A stretch of 64,000 nt of DNA from the NCBI RefSeq assembly GCF_001652915.1, contig NZ_BBQI01000012.1, positions 153,516 through 217,515 of the forward strand, in the 5' to 3' direction. Every line of letters begins with the position of its first letter. The stretch's first letter is position 1. Origin of the DNA: Cupriavidus sp. D384. Lineage in GTDB: Bacteria > Pseudomonadota > Gammaproteobacteria > Burkholderiales > Burkholderiaceae. The notes below the pieces were generated by a model. That model had not been told where the DNA came from, made no database searches, and was given only the letters and a program-made list of their open reading frames with translations. The position numbers were made by a program, and so were the translations under genes. This document shows positions 51,294-61,548 of the stretch, one piece after another.

Positions 51294-52034
51294 CTACCGA
51301 ATGGTCCGCCGAAGCGCGGAGAAAAACAGTTCTGACTGAAGGCGTTCGCCCTGGACCTGGCGGGCCACCGTCTCGGCGAGACTGGGCGCTACCGGGCACA
51401 GCTTCTTTCCCGTGGAGAGTGCAATCACCTGAGCGGCACAGGCTCGCTCCAGGTAATACAGGTCATCGTACGCATAGTCGACGCGCTCGCCGCACACGAC
51501 CACGCCATGGTTGCCCAGAAACATGACATCGGCGCCCTTCATGGCTCTCGCAATGCGCTCCCCTTCGCTCGCATCCAGGGCCAGGCCGTTGTATTCGGCA
51601 TCGATGGCGATGCGTCCGTGATACCGCATGGCGTTCTGCGACAAGGTCGTATCCAGCCCGCGAACCTCCGTCAACGTCAGTGCCGTGGCATAGGGCATAT
51701 GTGTATGCAACACGCACTGCTTGCCAGCGATGCGGTGAATCGCAGCGTGAATGAACATGGCGGTTGGCTCCACTTCGTGGCGTCCCGCCACCTTGCTGCC
51801 TTCGGCATCGACGATGACGATATCGTCCGCCGTGACCTCGCTCCACATCAGACCGCGTGGGTTGAGCAGAAACAGACCCTCATCGCCCGGAATTGCCACA
51901 CTGAAGTGATTGCAGACCCCTTCCGCAAGGCCATGGCTTGCCGCTGCCCTCAAGGCAAGCGCCAGGTCATCCCGGAGTACAGCTACCGCTGACTGGTAAA
52001 AACAATCTGGATTGCTACCTTGAAGGGCACTCAT
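51294..52034 (-). CDS. class II aldolase/adducin family protein
   Basis: A 246-residue zinc aldolase-type protein. The zinc-binding pair HTHMPYATAL and a third His in MFLGNHGVVVCGE (about 170-180) are visible; the acidic catalytic residue is in EVEPTAMFIHAAIHR. Such enzymes act on fuculose-, ribulose- or tartronate-type substrates; substrate here unknown. ATG at 52034 has GAGGAG upstream. Last gene of the leftward amino-acid catabolic set. Confidence 0.8.
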   Translation of the reverse strand: MSALQGSNPDCFYQSAVAVLRDDLALALRAAASHGLAEGVCNHFSVAIPGDEGLFLLNPRGLMWSEVTADDIVIVDAEGSKVAGRHEVEPTAMFIHAAIHRIAGKQCVLHTHMPYATALTLTEVRGLDTTLSQNAMRYHGRIAIDAEYNGLALDASEGERIARAMKGADVMFLGNHGVVVCGERVDYAYDDLYYLERACAAQVIALSTGKKLCPVAPSLAETVARQVQGERLQSELFFSALRRTIR

Positions 52035-52062
52035 ATGGTCTCCTCGGGTCCGAACAGCAATG

Positions 52063-52529
52063 TCATGCCGGCAATGCGACGCGGGCAATCTGCGCGAAAT
52101 AGTTCGCCCCGATGGTCAGCACGTCGTCATTGAAATCGTAGTGGTTGTTGTGCAACGGAACGCCGCCCGTGCTACCCGATTCACCATTGCCGATAAAGAC
52201 AAATGCGCCAGGTACAACCTGCAGGAACGCGCCGAAATCTTCGGAAATCATCATCGGGGCGACGGCGCCGTTCACGCGATCCTCGCCGACCACGCTGCGT
52301 GCCGCTTCCACCGCAACCGGAACACACTGCTCCCAGTTCACGGTCGGGGCAAACTCGTGGGTGTATTCGAAAGTGCAGGTCGCCCCATGCATTCGGCAGA
52401 TGCCTTCGCAGATGTCCCGCATACGGGCTTCGAGCAGGGACTGGACGGCAGGAAGCCTGTCTCCGGATGTCGATGAAGTTCGTGCCGCCAGGATTTGAGC
52501 AGGTCACGGAGGTCTTTGTCAGCGTGCAT
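52063..52529 (-). pseudogene. M20 amidohydrolase, internal deletion
   Basis: The start of an M20/HipO-type amidohydrolase (MHADKDLRDLLKSWRHELHRHPETGF) is joined, out of frame, to the end of one (VQSLLEARMRDICEGICRMHG ... MMISEDFGAFLQVVPGAFVFIGNG). About 240 central codons with the metal ligands are missing and the junction is near 52465. Not functional. It still marks a former gene between the class II aldolase and the Lrp gene. Confidence 0.75.
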
Positions 52530-52709
52530 GGAAGTGTCTCGATGTCGGAGCAACCGCTAGCATCTTACGTGCGCGACGTCGCAAGAATTGCTCGATCTTG
52601 CAGGCCGGAATGAAACGTCGTTGCGTTGGGAAGGGCGATATATTGGTAAAAATGCGCAATAATCGAACGAAACTTGCGTCGATCCGATCTACGCCGCCGA
52701 AGGGAATCC

Positions 52710-53180
52710 ATGGCATCGCAACTAGATTCATATGACCGGAAGTTGCTGCAACTACTGCAGACCAACAACAGGCTGTCACAACGCGAACTCGCAGACGCGG
52801 TCAGCCTGTCGCCCTCGGCGGTGAATCGGCGCATTGCTGCCCTCGAGGCGGATGGCGTCATTACGGCGAACGTCTCGGTGGTGGACCCATCAAGGGTGGG
52901 CAAGCCCATTACCGTGCTGGTCCAGGTGAAACTCGAGAGCGAGCGGCTGGACCTGCTTGACGAGGTGAAAAAGCGCTTCGTCGATTGCCCACAGGTCCAG
53001 CAGGTCTACTATGTCACCGGAGACTTCGACTTCGTTCTGGTGCTGGCCGTCGCCGACATGACAGAGTATGAACGGCTCACCCGTGAGCTCTTTTTTGTCT
53101 CCGGCAATGTCAAGAGCTTTCAGACGCACGTGGCCATGCAGCGGGCCAAGGTAAGCCTTGGCGTGGCCATCGAATCCTAG
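52710..53180 (+). CDS. Lrp/AsnC-family regulator
   Basis: A 156-residue Lrp/AsnC protein. Winged helix-turn-helix LSQRELADAVSLSPSAVNRRIAALE; C-terminal effector-binding domain (TVLVQVKLESERLDLLDEV; VTGDFDFVLVLAVADM). Divergent from the amidohydrolase remnant and close to the ammonia-lyase gene, so it probably regulates the cluster in response to an amino acid. Confidence 0.88.
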   Translation: MASQLDSYDRKLLQLLQTNNRLSQRELADAVSLSPSAVNRRIAALEADGVITANVSVVDPSRVGKPITVLVQVKLESERLDLLDEVKKRFVDCPQVQQVYYVTGDFDFVLVLAVADMTEYERLTRELFFVSGNVKSFQTHVAMQRAKVSLGVAIES

Positions 53181-53216
53181 GCTTTCGGCCAGACAAGCCT
53201 GTGCCACAGACTGGCT

Positions 53217-54440
53217 TCAACGCGCCAGCCAGGCAGTCTGGCGTGCGAGCACCGATTCATGCTGCTCGCCCACCAGTTGCTGGTAGACGGACGGCGCCGT
53301 TGCCCCTTCCGTATTGATGACCAGGACGCGTGAGGTTGCATCCAGCCCGGCTTCCTCGGAAAGCGCTGCATTCGCACGAAGCACGGCCAGTCCGGCGAGA
53401 CCCGCTGCGCCAGATTCCCCCGCCACGACCGGCAGATCGCCAGTCGGCTTCCCCGCGAGTTGGTGCATTGCGGCCACGGCGTCTTCGTCCGAGATCGTCA
53501 TGAAGACGTCCACGCTGCCCTCGAGAAAGCGCCAGGCGAGGGGCGACGTCTCTCCGCAGGCCAGCCCTGCCATCACGGAATCAACCGAACCGGTGGCGTT
53601 GGCCGCCCTGCCTTGCAGCGCGCTTTGATACAGGCAGTCCGCCTGCGCGGGTTCGACGACGATGAACTGCGGACGATGCGCGCCGAAGTACTCCCAGAAA
53701 TAGCTGGCGATGCCAGCGGCAAGTCCACCGACGCCCCCCTGCAAGAATACATGCGTATAGGGGCACGACTGCCCCGAAGCCACCTCTGCCTGCGTCAGGA
53801 TCTCGGCAGCGATGGCGCCGTAACCCTGCATTACGTCGCGTGGGATGTCCTGATAGCCCTCGTAGGAGGTGTCCGAGACGACCGTCCAGTGATTGGCAGC
53901 GGCAAGGCGAGCCGCCTCTTCCACGGATTCATCATAGTTGCCGGCAATACGGACAATGGTTGCGCCGTAGGCCGCGATGGCATCTTCGCGCTCCTGACTG
54001 ACATTGGCGTGCAGCACAATCACGCATTGGCAGCCGAATGACCTGGCTGCGGACGCCAGTGCCCGGCCGTGGTTGCCGTCCGTCGCGCTGATGACGGTGA
54101 AGTCCTTCAGCAGGTCCGCATATTTCCCGTCAATCAGTGCCAGCGGGTCCAACTTCCGCTCGGGGTACACGCGCAGAATCAGTCGGACCAGGGCAATCGG
54201 TGCCCCCAGCGCCTTGAAACTGCCCAGCGGCGAGCGAACGGATTCATCCTTCACGCTCAGTTGGCCGATATTCAGGCTGGCGGCAAGCATGGGAAGGTCG
54301 CGCAGCGGCGTGGGCCCGGCGGTCAGTTGGTCCCAATGCGAGAGCCAGGCGCGGCTGCGCTCGGCTTGCTCGACGCTCATGATGTCCTTGAGCTCCGCAG
54401 GATAGGCGGCCCGGCGGGCACGGGGATTCTTGGTCAGCAT
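53217..54440 (-). CDS. ygeX: diaminopropionate ammonia-lyase
   Basis: A 407-residue PLP fold-type II enzyme. Lys in SPLGSFKALGAP binds PLP; the glycine loop is FLQGGVGGLAAGIASYF; ATDGNHGRALA and SDTSYEGYQDIP are typical for diaminopropionate ammonia-lyase (2,3-diaminopropionate to pyruvate and ammonia). Located 23 bp after the M20 hydrolase gene, an arrangement like ygeX-ygeY. Confidence 0.85.
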   Translation of the reverse strand: MLTKNPRARRAAYPAELKDIMSVEQAERSRAWLSHWDQLTAGPTPLRDLPMLAASLNIGQLSVKDESVRSPLGSFKALGAPIALVRLILRVYPERKLDPLALIDGKYADLLKDFTVISATDGNHGRALASAARSFGCQCVIVLHANVSQEREDAIAAYGATIVRIAGNYDESVEEAARLAAANHWTVVSDTSYEGYQDIPRDVMQGYGAIAAEILTQAEVASGQSCPYTHVFLQGGVGGLAAGIASYFWEYFGAHRPQFIVVEPAQADCLYQSALQGRAANATGSVDSVMAGLACGETSPLAWRFLEGSVDVFMTISDEDAVAAMHQLAGKPTGDLPVVAGESGAAGLAGLAVLRANAALSEEAGLDATSRVLVINTEGATAPSVYQQLVGEQHESVLARQTAWLAR

Positions 54441-54463
54441 AGATAATCCGATCGGATAATGGT

Positions 54464-55735
54464 TCAGGCCTGCGCCTGGCCGAGGCGATGGAGCACGACA
54501 TCGAGCAGGACTTCCGCACCCATGATGAGTTGGTCGTCGTCGGTGTGCTCGCGTGGGTTGTGGCTGATGCCCCCCTGGCTCGGGACGAAGATCATGGCGG
54601 CAGGCGCGATGCGGGCAATCATCTGCGCGTCGTGGCCAGCGCCGGACGTCATGCGCCGGTTGGTAAAGCCAAGGCGATTCGCCGACGCCTCGACGCTATC
54701 CACCAGACCAGCGTCGAAAACAACCGGCTCGAACCGGGCCGACCGCTCCGTGGTAACTGTCACACCCTCCTGCTGGGCGACCGTCTCCAGGAATTCCGCA
54801 AAGCGCCGCTCGGCCAGCTTCAGGCGCTGCTCGTCCGGGTCCCGAAGGTCTACCGTGAGCGTGGCGCGGCGTGGGATGACGTTGATGACGTTAGGCTGCA
54901 CGCTCAGGCAGCCAACCGTCGCCAGTGTCGTACCGCCGGAGTCCTGCGCGAGTTGGCGCAAGAACGTCACGATGGCAGCGGCCACGAATCCGGCATCGTG
55001 CCGAAGATGTGTCGGCGTCGTACCGGCATGGTTGGCGTTGCCTTGAATGGATACCTGTTGCCAGGAGATACCCTGCAGGTTTTCGACCACGCCAATCTGG
55101 ATACCTTCCGCCTCCAGAATCGGGCCTTGTTCGATGTGGAGTTCGACATACTCATGGGGGACGATGGCACCGGGCTCCAGCGTGCCCGCATAGCCGATGC
55201 GCGTCAGTTCATCGCCCAGCCGCGTACCATCGGTCCCAACGGTATCGAGGGCTTCCTGGACGGATAACCCCCCGGCATAGACCAGCGAACCCATCATGTC
55301 GGGCTGATAGCGGATGCCTTCCTCGTTGGTGAAGGCCCCGACCATGATGGTGCGGGAGGGTGCGATGCCAGCTTCCCGATAGGCTCGCGCCACGGCCAGT
55401 CCTGCCAGCACGCCATAGCAGCCATCCAGCGCGCCCGCGTTTGTCACGCTATCAATGTGCGAGCCCATCATCAGCGGTGCCTGGGTGCCATCATCCGCCT
55501 CGGATCGAAGGATGCCGAACAGGTTTCCGATACGGTCGATAACGACCTCCAGTTCCAGTTCGCGCATCCAGTGGGCAACCAGGTCGCGCCCGGCCTTTTC
55601 GGCGTCGGTCAGGGCAATGCGAGTACGGCCGCCGACCTCGCTATCGGCGCCGATTTCCCCGAGCTCCTTGAGCTGGCGCAGCAATGTGCCGCCATCAAGC
55701 TGAAGCCGCTGCGCTTTCGTCGCAGTGTGTGACAT
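54464..55735 (-). CDS. M20 Zn-dependent hydrolase (N-carbamoyl-amino acid/allantoate amidohydrolase type)
   Basis: A 423-residue M20C peptidase-family enzyme. Metal ligands: MGSHIDSVTNAGALDGCYGV (His, Asp), FTNEEGIRYQPDMMGS (Glu-Glu) and HIEQGPILEAEGIQIGV; a second His in GNANHAGTTPTHLRHD and DAQMIARIAPAAMIFVPSQGGISHNPREHTDDDQ near the end. Typical substrates are N-carbamoyl amino acids, allantoate or ureidoglycolate. First gene of the unit with the ammonia-lyase. Confidence 0.85.
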   Translation of the reverse strand: MSHTATKAQRLQLDGGTLLRQLKELGEIGADSEVGGRTRIALTDAEKAGRDLVAHWMRELELEVVIDRIGNLFGILRSEADDGTQAPLMMGSHIDSVTNAGALDGCYGVLAGLAVARAYREAGIAPSRTIMVGAFTNEEGIRYQPDMMGSLVYAGGLSVQEALDTVGTDGTRLGDELTRIGYAGTLEPGAIVPHEYVELHIEQGPILEAEGIQIGVVENLQGISWQQVSIQGNANHAGTTPTHLRHDAGFVAAAIVTFLRQLAQDSGGTTLATVGCLSVQPNVINVIPRRATLTVDLRDPDEQRLKLAERRFAEFLETVAQQEGVTVTTERSARFEPVVFDAGLVDSVEASANRLGFTNRRMTSGAGHDAQMIARIAPAAMIFVPSQGGISHNPREHTDDDQLIMGAEVLLDVVLHRLGQAQA

Positions 55736-55936
55736 TCAAACGTCTCCCATTCCCTGACATGCCTTGCCCAGCACGCGACGCGTCGTGGCGCAATGTCTGC
55801 AATGTTAGAGCGTTGTGGCGCAACAGCGTCCCCGTTTGCTACCTCCCTGCGCAACAACCTTGCGAAGTTGGATCGCAAACCGCAGCGAGGCAGCCAAGGC
55901 CACGGATTACGTAGCCTGCCTGCCCGATTCCTGCTG

Positions 55937-56851
55937 CTACTTTTGTCCTCCCAGGGCCGCTTCGAAGCACTGCATGAGGGCTTGTACGCGCGCCGTCCGT
56001 CCACGCCGTCTCGGTACGAGCAGGGTCACCGGCGCGCTGTCGAACTCCCAGTCGGCCAGAACCCGTACAAGCCGGCCACGTGCGACAGCTTCGGTCGTGT
56101 CCCACTCCGAACGCAGCACCAGACCCAATCCCTGCTCCGCCCACTGGCGCGCAATACTCCCGTCGTTGCTGGTGTAGGCGGGGACCACACGAACGGTCTC
56201 GCGCGCAGATTGCCGTCGGCCAGCGCTGCTGTCAGCCCGTCGAAAGCGCCATAGGGTCACATCCTCATCGTTCTCACGAATACAGATGCAGGCGTGCGCG
56301 AGCAGGTCGCGCGGTTCGGCAGGCGTGCCGTGCTTGCGCAAATAGGCCGGGCTGGCACACAACCAGCGCGCATTGGCCGCCAGCGTGCGGGCGACCCAGG
56401 ATGAGTCCCGCACGGTGCCAATGTGAATGACGGCATCTGAATCATGCCGATCCGGCCAGGGTGTCTCGCGTAAATCGAGCTGCAGACGCAAATCCGGATG
56501 GGCCTGGGCGAAGCGAGCCAGCAGCGGCGCAATATGGTGTCGTCCATAGCCGAAGGGTGCGGCGATACGCAAGGTTCCCGTCAGTCGGCTGTCCTCACGC
56601 CGGAAAGACTCCGGCAGCGCTTCCAGTTGCGCCAGCAGGGCCGAACCCTCGCGCGCAAGACGTTCCCCCTCCGGGGTCAGGCTCAACCGCCGCGCCGTGC
56701 GGGTAGCAAGCGCCAGTCCCAGGGTCGCTTCCAGCTTGCGAAGACGCGCCGACAAGGCCGGAGGCGTCACATTCAGGGCGCGTGCCGCCGCACTGAGCGA
56801 AGGCGACTGCGCCAACGCTTCGACCAGCCGGAGGTCCTCGATCTGGATCAT
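55937..56851 (-). CDS. LysR-family regulator
   Basis: A 304-residue LTTR. HTH at the N-terminus LVEALAQSPSLSAAARALNVTPPALSARLRKLEA; effector-binding domain FRREDSRLTGTLRIAAPFGYGRHHIAPL. Located head-to-head with the D-threonine-aldolase-like gene across 200 bp, which it probably controls. Confidence 0.88.
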   Translation of the reverse strand: MIQIEDLRLVEALAQSPSLSAAARALNVTPPALSARLRKLEATLGLALATRTARRLSLTPEGERLAREGSALLAQLEALPESFRREDSRLTGTLRIAAPFGYGRHHIAPLLARFAQAHPDLRLQLDLRETPWPDRHDSDAVIHIGTVRDSSWVARTLAANARWLCASPAYLRKHGTPAEPRDLLAHACICIRENDEDVTLWRFRRADSSAGRRQSARETVRVVPAYTSNDGSIARQWAEQGLGLVLRSEWDTTEAVARGRLVRVLADWEFDSAPVTLLVPRRRGRTARVQALMQCFEAALGGQK

Positions 56852-57053
56852 TCACTTCAGCTTAACGATTGATGTTCTCAAATTTAACCACAAGCCGCCC
56901 TATCGTTCGTACATTAAGGGCCTCGGCCAGCCGTTCGTCTCGGCGCAAGTTGCCAGGCAACAAGAGGCAACCGATTGCGAGCGGCCTGCGCGACGATGCG
57001 CTGACGCTGAACGCCAAGGGCCAATTTCCGGACTGAAGACAAACAAGGACGAT

Positions 57054-58200
57054 ATGACAAACCACTCCCAATCCCTTGCGAGCGTCGACACGCCAGCGGC
57101 GATCATCGACACGCAGCGCATGCAACACAACATCCACTGCATGCAGACGCGCATGGATGCGCTGGGTGTGCGCTTTCGCCCGCACGTCAAAACGACCAAG
57201 TGCTCCCCCGTCGTCAAGGCACAGATTGCGGCGGGCGCCAGCGGCATCACGGTTTCCACGCTCAAGGAGGCCACGCAATTCTTTGACGACGGCATCACGG
57301 ATATCCTCTATGCCGTGGGGATGGTGGCCAACAAACTGCCGCAGGCGTTGGCGCTGCGCCGCCGAGGCTGCGATCTCAAGATCCTGACGGACAGTGCGGA
57401 TTCCGCCCGCGCCATCGTTGCCTTCGGCGCCGCGCACGGCGAGATGTTCGAAGTCTGGATCGAAATCGACACCGACGGTCATCGCTCCGGCATCCGGCCG
57501 GATGAACCGGCATTGCTCGACGTTGCAACCATTTTGCATGAAGGCGGCGCGTGTCTGGGTGGTGTGATGACCCACGCTGGGTCGAGCTATGAACTCAATA
57601 CCCGCGAGGCACTTGTCGCGATGGCCGAACAGGAGCGATCCGGGTGCGTGCGGGCTGCCGAGCGCCTGCGGCAAGCCGGCCTGCCGTGCCCGGTAGTGAG
57701 CGTCGGGTCGACGCCTACGGCCCTCAGCGCAGAGAACCTGCAGGGCGTGACCGAAGTGCGCGCGGGGGTCTATGTCTTCTTCGACCTCGTGATGCACAAC
57801 GTCGGCGTTTGCTCGACCGACGACATCGCGCTCAGTGTGCTGACCACCGTGATCGGGCACCAGGCCGAAAAAGGGTGGGCTATCGTCGACGCGGGCTGGA
57901 TGGCCATGAGTCGCGACCGTGGCACGCAGAAGCAACAACGCGACTTCGGCTATGGTCTGGTGTGCGGCATCGATGGCGCGGTGATTCCAGGGTACATCCT
58001 TGGCGGCGCGAACCAGGAGCACGGCATCCTGTCGGCGCGAAGGCGCCCCGGACACCGACATTGCCGCGCGCTTCCCGATCGGGACCCTACTGCGCATCCT
58101 GCCCAACCACGCCTGCGCCACCGGCGCGCAGTTTCCTGCTTACCAGGCTCTTGACAAGGAAGGCGGAATCACGGAATGGAGCCGCTTGCATGGCTGGTAA
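57054..58200 (+). pseudogene. D-threonine aldolase/alanine racemase-fold enzyme, frameshifted
   Basis: The first 330 residues (MTNHSQSLASVDTPAAIIDT) form a DSD1/D-threonine-aldolase-type PLP enzyme: VRFRPHVKTTKCSP carries the PLP Lys, SVGSTPTALSAENL the phosphate loop. Near 58035 the frame breaks: continuing in frame gives Arg-rich nonsense to 58154, while the +1 frame continues as REGAPDTDIAARFPIGT and LPNHACATG up to 58200, the normal metal-binding end. One extra base would explain it. The gene is probably inactive or the base is a sequencing error. It is divergent from LysR. Confidence 0.8.
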
Positions 58201-58367
58201 TCGGGGGGCCCGCCTGGCGGTCACTACAGCCACACCGCCGTCGACAACGGCACGGGCCAGGCTTACGCCCCAGCCGCCACGGCCGATCCACGGTGCATAG
58301 GGCTTTCGCAGAGTCAGGGTTAGCAGCGATAATCGGGCAACTCTGATCGAATCAAAAGGCACAAGGA

Positions 58368-59609
58368 ATGGACAAGCAAGGCTTCACGACCGCCATCGTT
58401 CATGGCGACAGGACCACAGGTACCGAGCATGGTGGCGTTCACCAGCCGATTCATACCTCCGTGCAGTTTGGTTTCGATCGCGTCGAGGATCTGATCGGTG
58501 TATTTCAGGGCACCAGGAAGGGCGGATTCAACTACGCGCGGCAGGGGACACCTACGACCGCCGCCCTCGAGCGCAAGATCACCAAGCTGGAGGATGGCGC
58601 CGGGACAATCTGCTTCAGCACCGGCATGGCCGCCATCACGGCCACGTTTCTCACGCTCCTGCGCGCGGGAGATCATCTCGTTGCAAGCCGTTACGTGTTC
58701 GGCAACACCAACAGCCTGTTCGGAACGCTCCGTACGCTTGGCATCGACGTGACGACGGTCGATGCATGCAACGTCGAAGACGTGAAGCAGGCAATCCGAC
58801 CGAACACCCGCATGGTGTTCGTCGAGACCATCGCGAATCCGGGCACACAGATTCCCGATCTGGTTGGCATCGGCAACGTGTGCCGCGAGCGCGGTATCGC
58901 CTATGTCGTCGATAACACGATTACCTCGCCCGCCCTGTTCAAGCCAAAGGCGGTCGGCGCAAGCCTCGTGATCAACTCGCTGACGAAGACGATCGCCGGC
59001 CATGGCACCGCGCTTGGGGGCGCCGTAACCGACACCGGCCTGTTCGACTGGAGCGCGTATCCGAACATTGCAGATGAATATCGGCGTTCGGCGGCACAGG
59101 AACAGGGCCTTCTGCAGATACGCAAGAAGGGGCTGCGCGACATGGGCGCGGCCTTGTCGTCCGAGCAGGCCCATACGATTGCCACCGGGGCGGAAACGCT
59201 TGCGCTGCGCGTGAAGCAAAGCAGCGATAACGCGCTGGCACTCGCCCAATTCCTGGAGGGACACGAGGCTATCGGCAAGGTGTTCTATCCTGGCCTGAAG
59301 AGCCATCCCCAATATGAGATCGCGCAATCGCTGTTTTCTGGCGCGTCATGGCTCCTGTCGTTCGAACTGCTGAACGCCGACCGCATGATTGACGTGGTCA
59401 ATGCGCTGAAGCTGCCGATCAAGGCGACCGGCCTCGGCGACACGCGCACACTCATCATTCCCGTGGCGCCGACGATTTTCTTCGAAGCCGGCCCGGAGAC
59501 CCGCAAGGCAATGGGAATTTCCGATGGCATGCTGCGACTGTCGGCCGGTATCGAGGATATCGATGACCTGATCGCCGACTTCTCGCAAGCGCTGAAACTC
59601 GCCGCGTAG
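58368..59609 (+). CDS. Cys/Met metabolism PLP-dependent enzyme
   Basis: A 413-residue cystathionine gamma-synthase/O-acyl-homoserine sulfhydrylase-family enzyme. PLP Lys in VINSLTKTIAGHGTALGG; FNYARQGTPTTAALERKITKLEDG and CFSTGMAAITATFLTLL are the substrate-binding region; RLSAGIEDIDDLIAD is the usual end. Sulfhydrylase (MetZ/MetY), CGS and methionine lyase cannot be separated by eye. Confidence 0.85.
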   Translation: MDKQGFTTAIVHGDRTTGTEHGGVHQPIHTSVQFGFDRVEDLIGVFQGTRKGGFNYARQGTPTTAALERKITKLEDGAGTICFSTGMAAITATFLTLLRAGDHLVASRYVFGNTNSLFGTLRTLGIDVTTVDACNVEDVKQAIRPNTRMVFVETIANPGTQIPDLVGIGNVCRERGIAYVVDNTITSPALFKPKAVGASLVINSLTKTIAGHGTALGGAVTDTGLFDWSAYPNIADEYRRSAAQEQGLLQIRKKGLRDMGAALSSEQAHTIATGAETLALRVKQSSDNALALAQFLEGHEAIGKVFYPGLKSHPQYEIAQSLFSGASWLLSFELLNADRMIDVVNALKLPIKATGLGDTRTLIIPVAPTIFFEAGPETRKAMGISDGMLRLSAGIEDIDDLIADFSQALKLAA

Positions 59610-59821
59610 CACTGGCTGGAGGCGTTCTCGACCTCCGGCCATCGATCACCTCGCAGCCAACCACGAGCACGGTGCCCAAATGTTAGTGGAATGGGGCGAC
59701 GCGGAAAGCGCCGCCCTTTACCGCTTGAACCTCAGTGCACTTGGCGAAGTGAGCATGCGTGCAATCCCGCGCCCGATCAGTTTCTGAACGAAGCGCGGCG
59801 CGTGCTTGCCGGCTTACCTGC

Positions 59822-61393
59822 TTACTTGAAGGGCGTCTGCAAGATGCCCATGACAGTCTGAATGCCGTCGCGATAATTGCCAAGCCGCATGTTCTCATCA
59901 AAGCTGTGCTGATTGTTGTCGGCATTGACCAGCGGCACGATCACGAACGGGGACTTGAGCGCCTGCACTGCGGCGCCCGTGGGTACGGTTCCCCCCATCA
60001 TCCGGATCTGCACGGGCGCCTTCCCGTAGGTATCGTGCATCACGCCCTGCAGCCATTTACTGATCGGCGCATCCAGATCGGTGCGTGCGGCCGAACTGGA
60101 GGCGGAGACTTCGCCGGCCGTAAGCGATGCCAGCTTCGGATAGCGCGCCCGTTCTTCCGCCGTCGGCTCGCCGTACACCAGGTGGTAGCCCTGCTTCTCG
60201 ATATGCTTGCGCAGCAGCGCCACCAGCGACTCGGGCGGTGTCTCCGGCACCGTACGCAAATCGATGTCGGCGATGGCGACTTCCGGAATGATGGTCCGCG
60301 CCTTGGGGCCCACGTCGCCCGCCACGATGCCGCGCACGTTCAGGCTCGGATACTGCATCGCCTCCTGATAATTGGCGCCAACCTTTTCCGTGCTGGCGAT
60401 GCCCAGCCGGCGCTTGAGCGCCGCTTCGTCGTCCGGCACCGCGGCCATGATCTTGCGCGCACGCTCATCGAATTTCACCGGCGTGTAATAGCCCGGGATG
60501 GTCACACGGCCATTGTCGTCCTTCATCGACGCCAACAGGCTCGCCATGCGCTGCACCGGATTGGCGGAATAGTTGCCGTAGTGCCCGCTGTGCAGCCCCT
60601 GGCTTGCACCGAAGACTTTCAGCTGCACGAGCTGGATGCCCCGATTGCCAAATACCAGCGTCGGCTGATTGCTCTGGTGCATCGGGCCGTCGAAGATGAC
60701 CATGCCATCATTTCGCAACAACGCAAGATTCTGCGCAATGACCTGTCCCAGCGAGGGCGAGCCCTTCTCCTCCTCGGAATCGAGCAGCACCTTGATGTTC
60801 ACGCCCGGCTCCACGCCCGCCGCCTTGAGCGCATCGAAGGCCGCCAGGAACATCACGATCGGCCCCTTGTCGTCCGATGAAGACCGCGCGAACAAGCGCC
60901 ACTCGGGATCCACCTGCCCCCCGTACAGTTTGTCCAGCGGCAGGGTCTCCCACTTGCCATCGGCAGCGCGCGCCTTGAGCGTGGCTTCCCATGGACTCTT
61001 CTGTGCCCACTGGGACGGCGTCACGGACTGTCCATCCAGATGCATGTAGAACAGCACGGTCTTGCGCGGCCCGGCCCCAGGCGCGGTGTACTCGGCGTAC
61101 ATCATCGGCTTGTCGCCATTTGCAAGCGCCAGCGCCTGGAAGCCGCGCCGTGCGAACGCCTTGGTAAGCCAGTCCACGTTCTTCTGGATATCGGCCGGCA
61201 CGGTCGCATCATTGGGAATCGCCAGCAGTTCTACCCATTCGCGATAGCTCGCCGCCGCCGCGCGCCCTGCCGACTGCTCAAGCTGTGTGCGATCCAGCGT
61301 GGCGGCGCCTACCCCAGTCCCGTACGCCAGGATGAGCGACGCGACAAGTGCCAGTCTGCCGGAACGATGGTGAATTGCCGATGGGGTGCGCAT
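59822..61393 (-). CDS. secreted M20 peptidase/dipeptidase
   Basis: A 523-residue M20 family enzyme with signal peptide (SGRLALVASLILAYGTGVGA). Metal ligands: FYMHLDGQS (His-Asp), RSSSDDKGPIVMFLAAF, LLDSEEEKGSPSLGQ (Glu-Glu), HSGHYGNYSANP and QHSFDENMRLGNY (His). Would cleave dipeptides or acyl amino acids in the periplasm. The start at 61393 opens at the signal peptide; upstream codons to 61426 are less likely. Confidence 0.82.
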   Translation of the reverse strand: MRTPSAIHHRSGRLALVASLILAYGTGVGAATLDRTQLEQSAGRAAAASYREWVELLAIPNDATVPADIQKNVDWLTKAFARRGFQALALANGDKPMMYAEYTAPGAGPRKTVLFYMHLDGQSVTPSQWAQKSPWEATLKARAADGKWETLPLDKLYGGQVDPEWRLFARSSSDDKGPIVMFLAAFDALKAAGVEPGVNIKVLLDSEEEKGSPSLGQVIAQNLALLRNDGMVIFDGPMHQSNQPTLVFGNRGIQLVQLKVFGASQGLHSGHYGNYSANPVQRMASLLASMKDDNGRVTIPGYYTPVKFDERARKIMAAVPDDEAALKRRLGIASTEKVGANYQEAMQYPSLNVRGIVAGDVGPKARTIIPEVAIADIDLRTVPETPPESLVALLRKHIEKQGYHLVYGEPTAEERARYPKLASLTAGEVSASSSAARTDLDAPISKWLQGVMHDTYGKAPVQIRMMGGTVPTGAAVQALKSPFVIVPLVNADNNQHSFDENMRLGNYRDGIQTVMGILQTPFK

Positions 61394-61477
61394 GTCCTTT
61401 TCTCTCTCTTCGTTGTATGACGACATGCATTATGGCGGCAGATTCGGCCAACAAAAAGGCCTTGTGCGCCGTGATCT

Positions 61478-61521
61478 GCCCCCTGTGGATGTGCCCACGT
61501 ACATACCGTTCCACAGGGGGC
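61478..61521. repeat. 12-bp inverted repeat upstream of the M20 peptidase gene
   Basis: GCCCCCTGTGGA and TCCACAGGGGGC, perfect arms with a 20-nt loop, in the 155-bp space between the CoA-transferase stop and the peptidase start. No T-run, so it is more likely an operator or RNA hairpin than a terminator. Confidence 0.45.
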
Positions 61522-61548
61522 GTTTCTCCACGGGAGTCCAGGCACTGT

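Noticed and set aside
56862..58121. 419-aa minus-strand ORF
   Set aside because: Shadow of the D-threonine-aldolase-like gene, which has PLP motifs on the plus strand.
58320..59327. 335-aa minus-strand ORF
   Set aside because: Shadow of the Cys/Met enzyme gene; no motif.
59759..60880. 373-aa plus-strand ORF
   Set aside because: Antisense to the M20 peptidase gene; His/Arg-rich composition typical of shadows.
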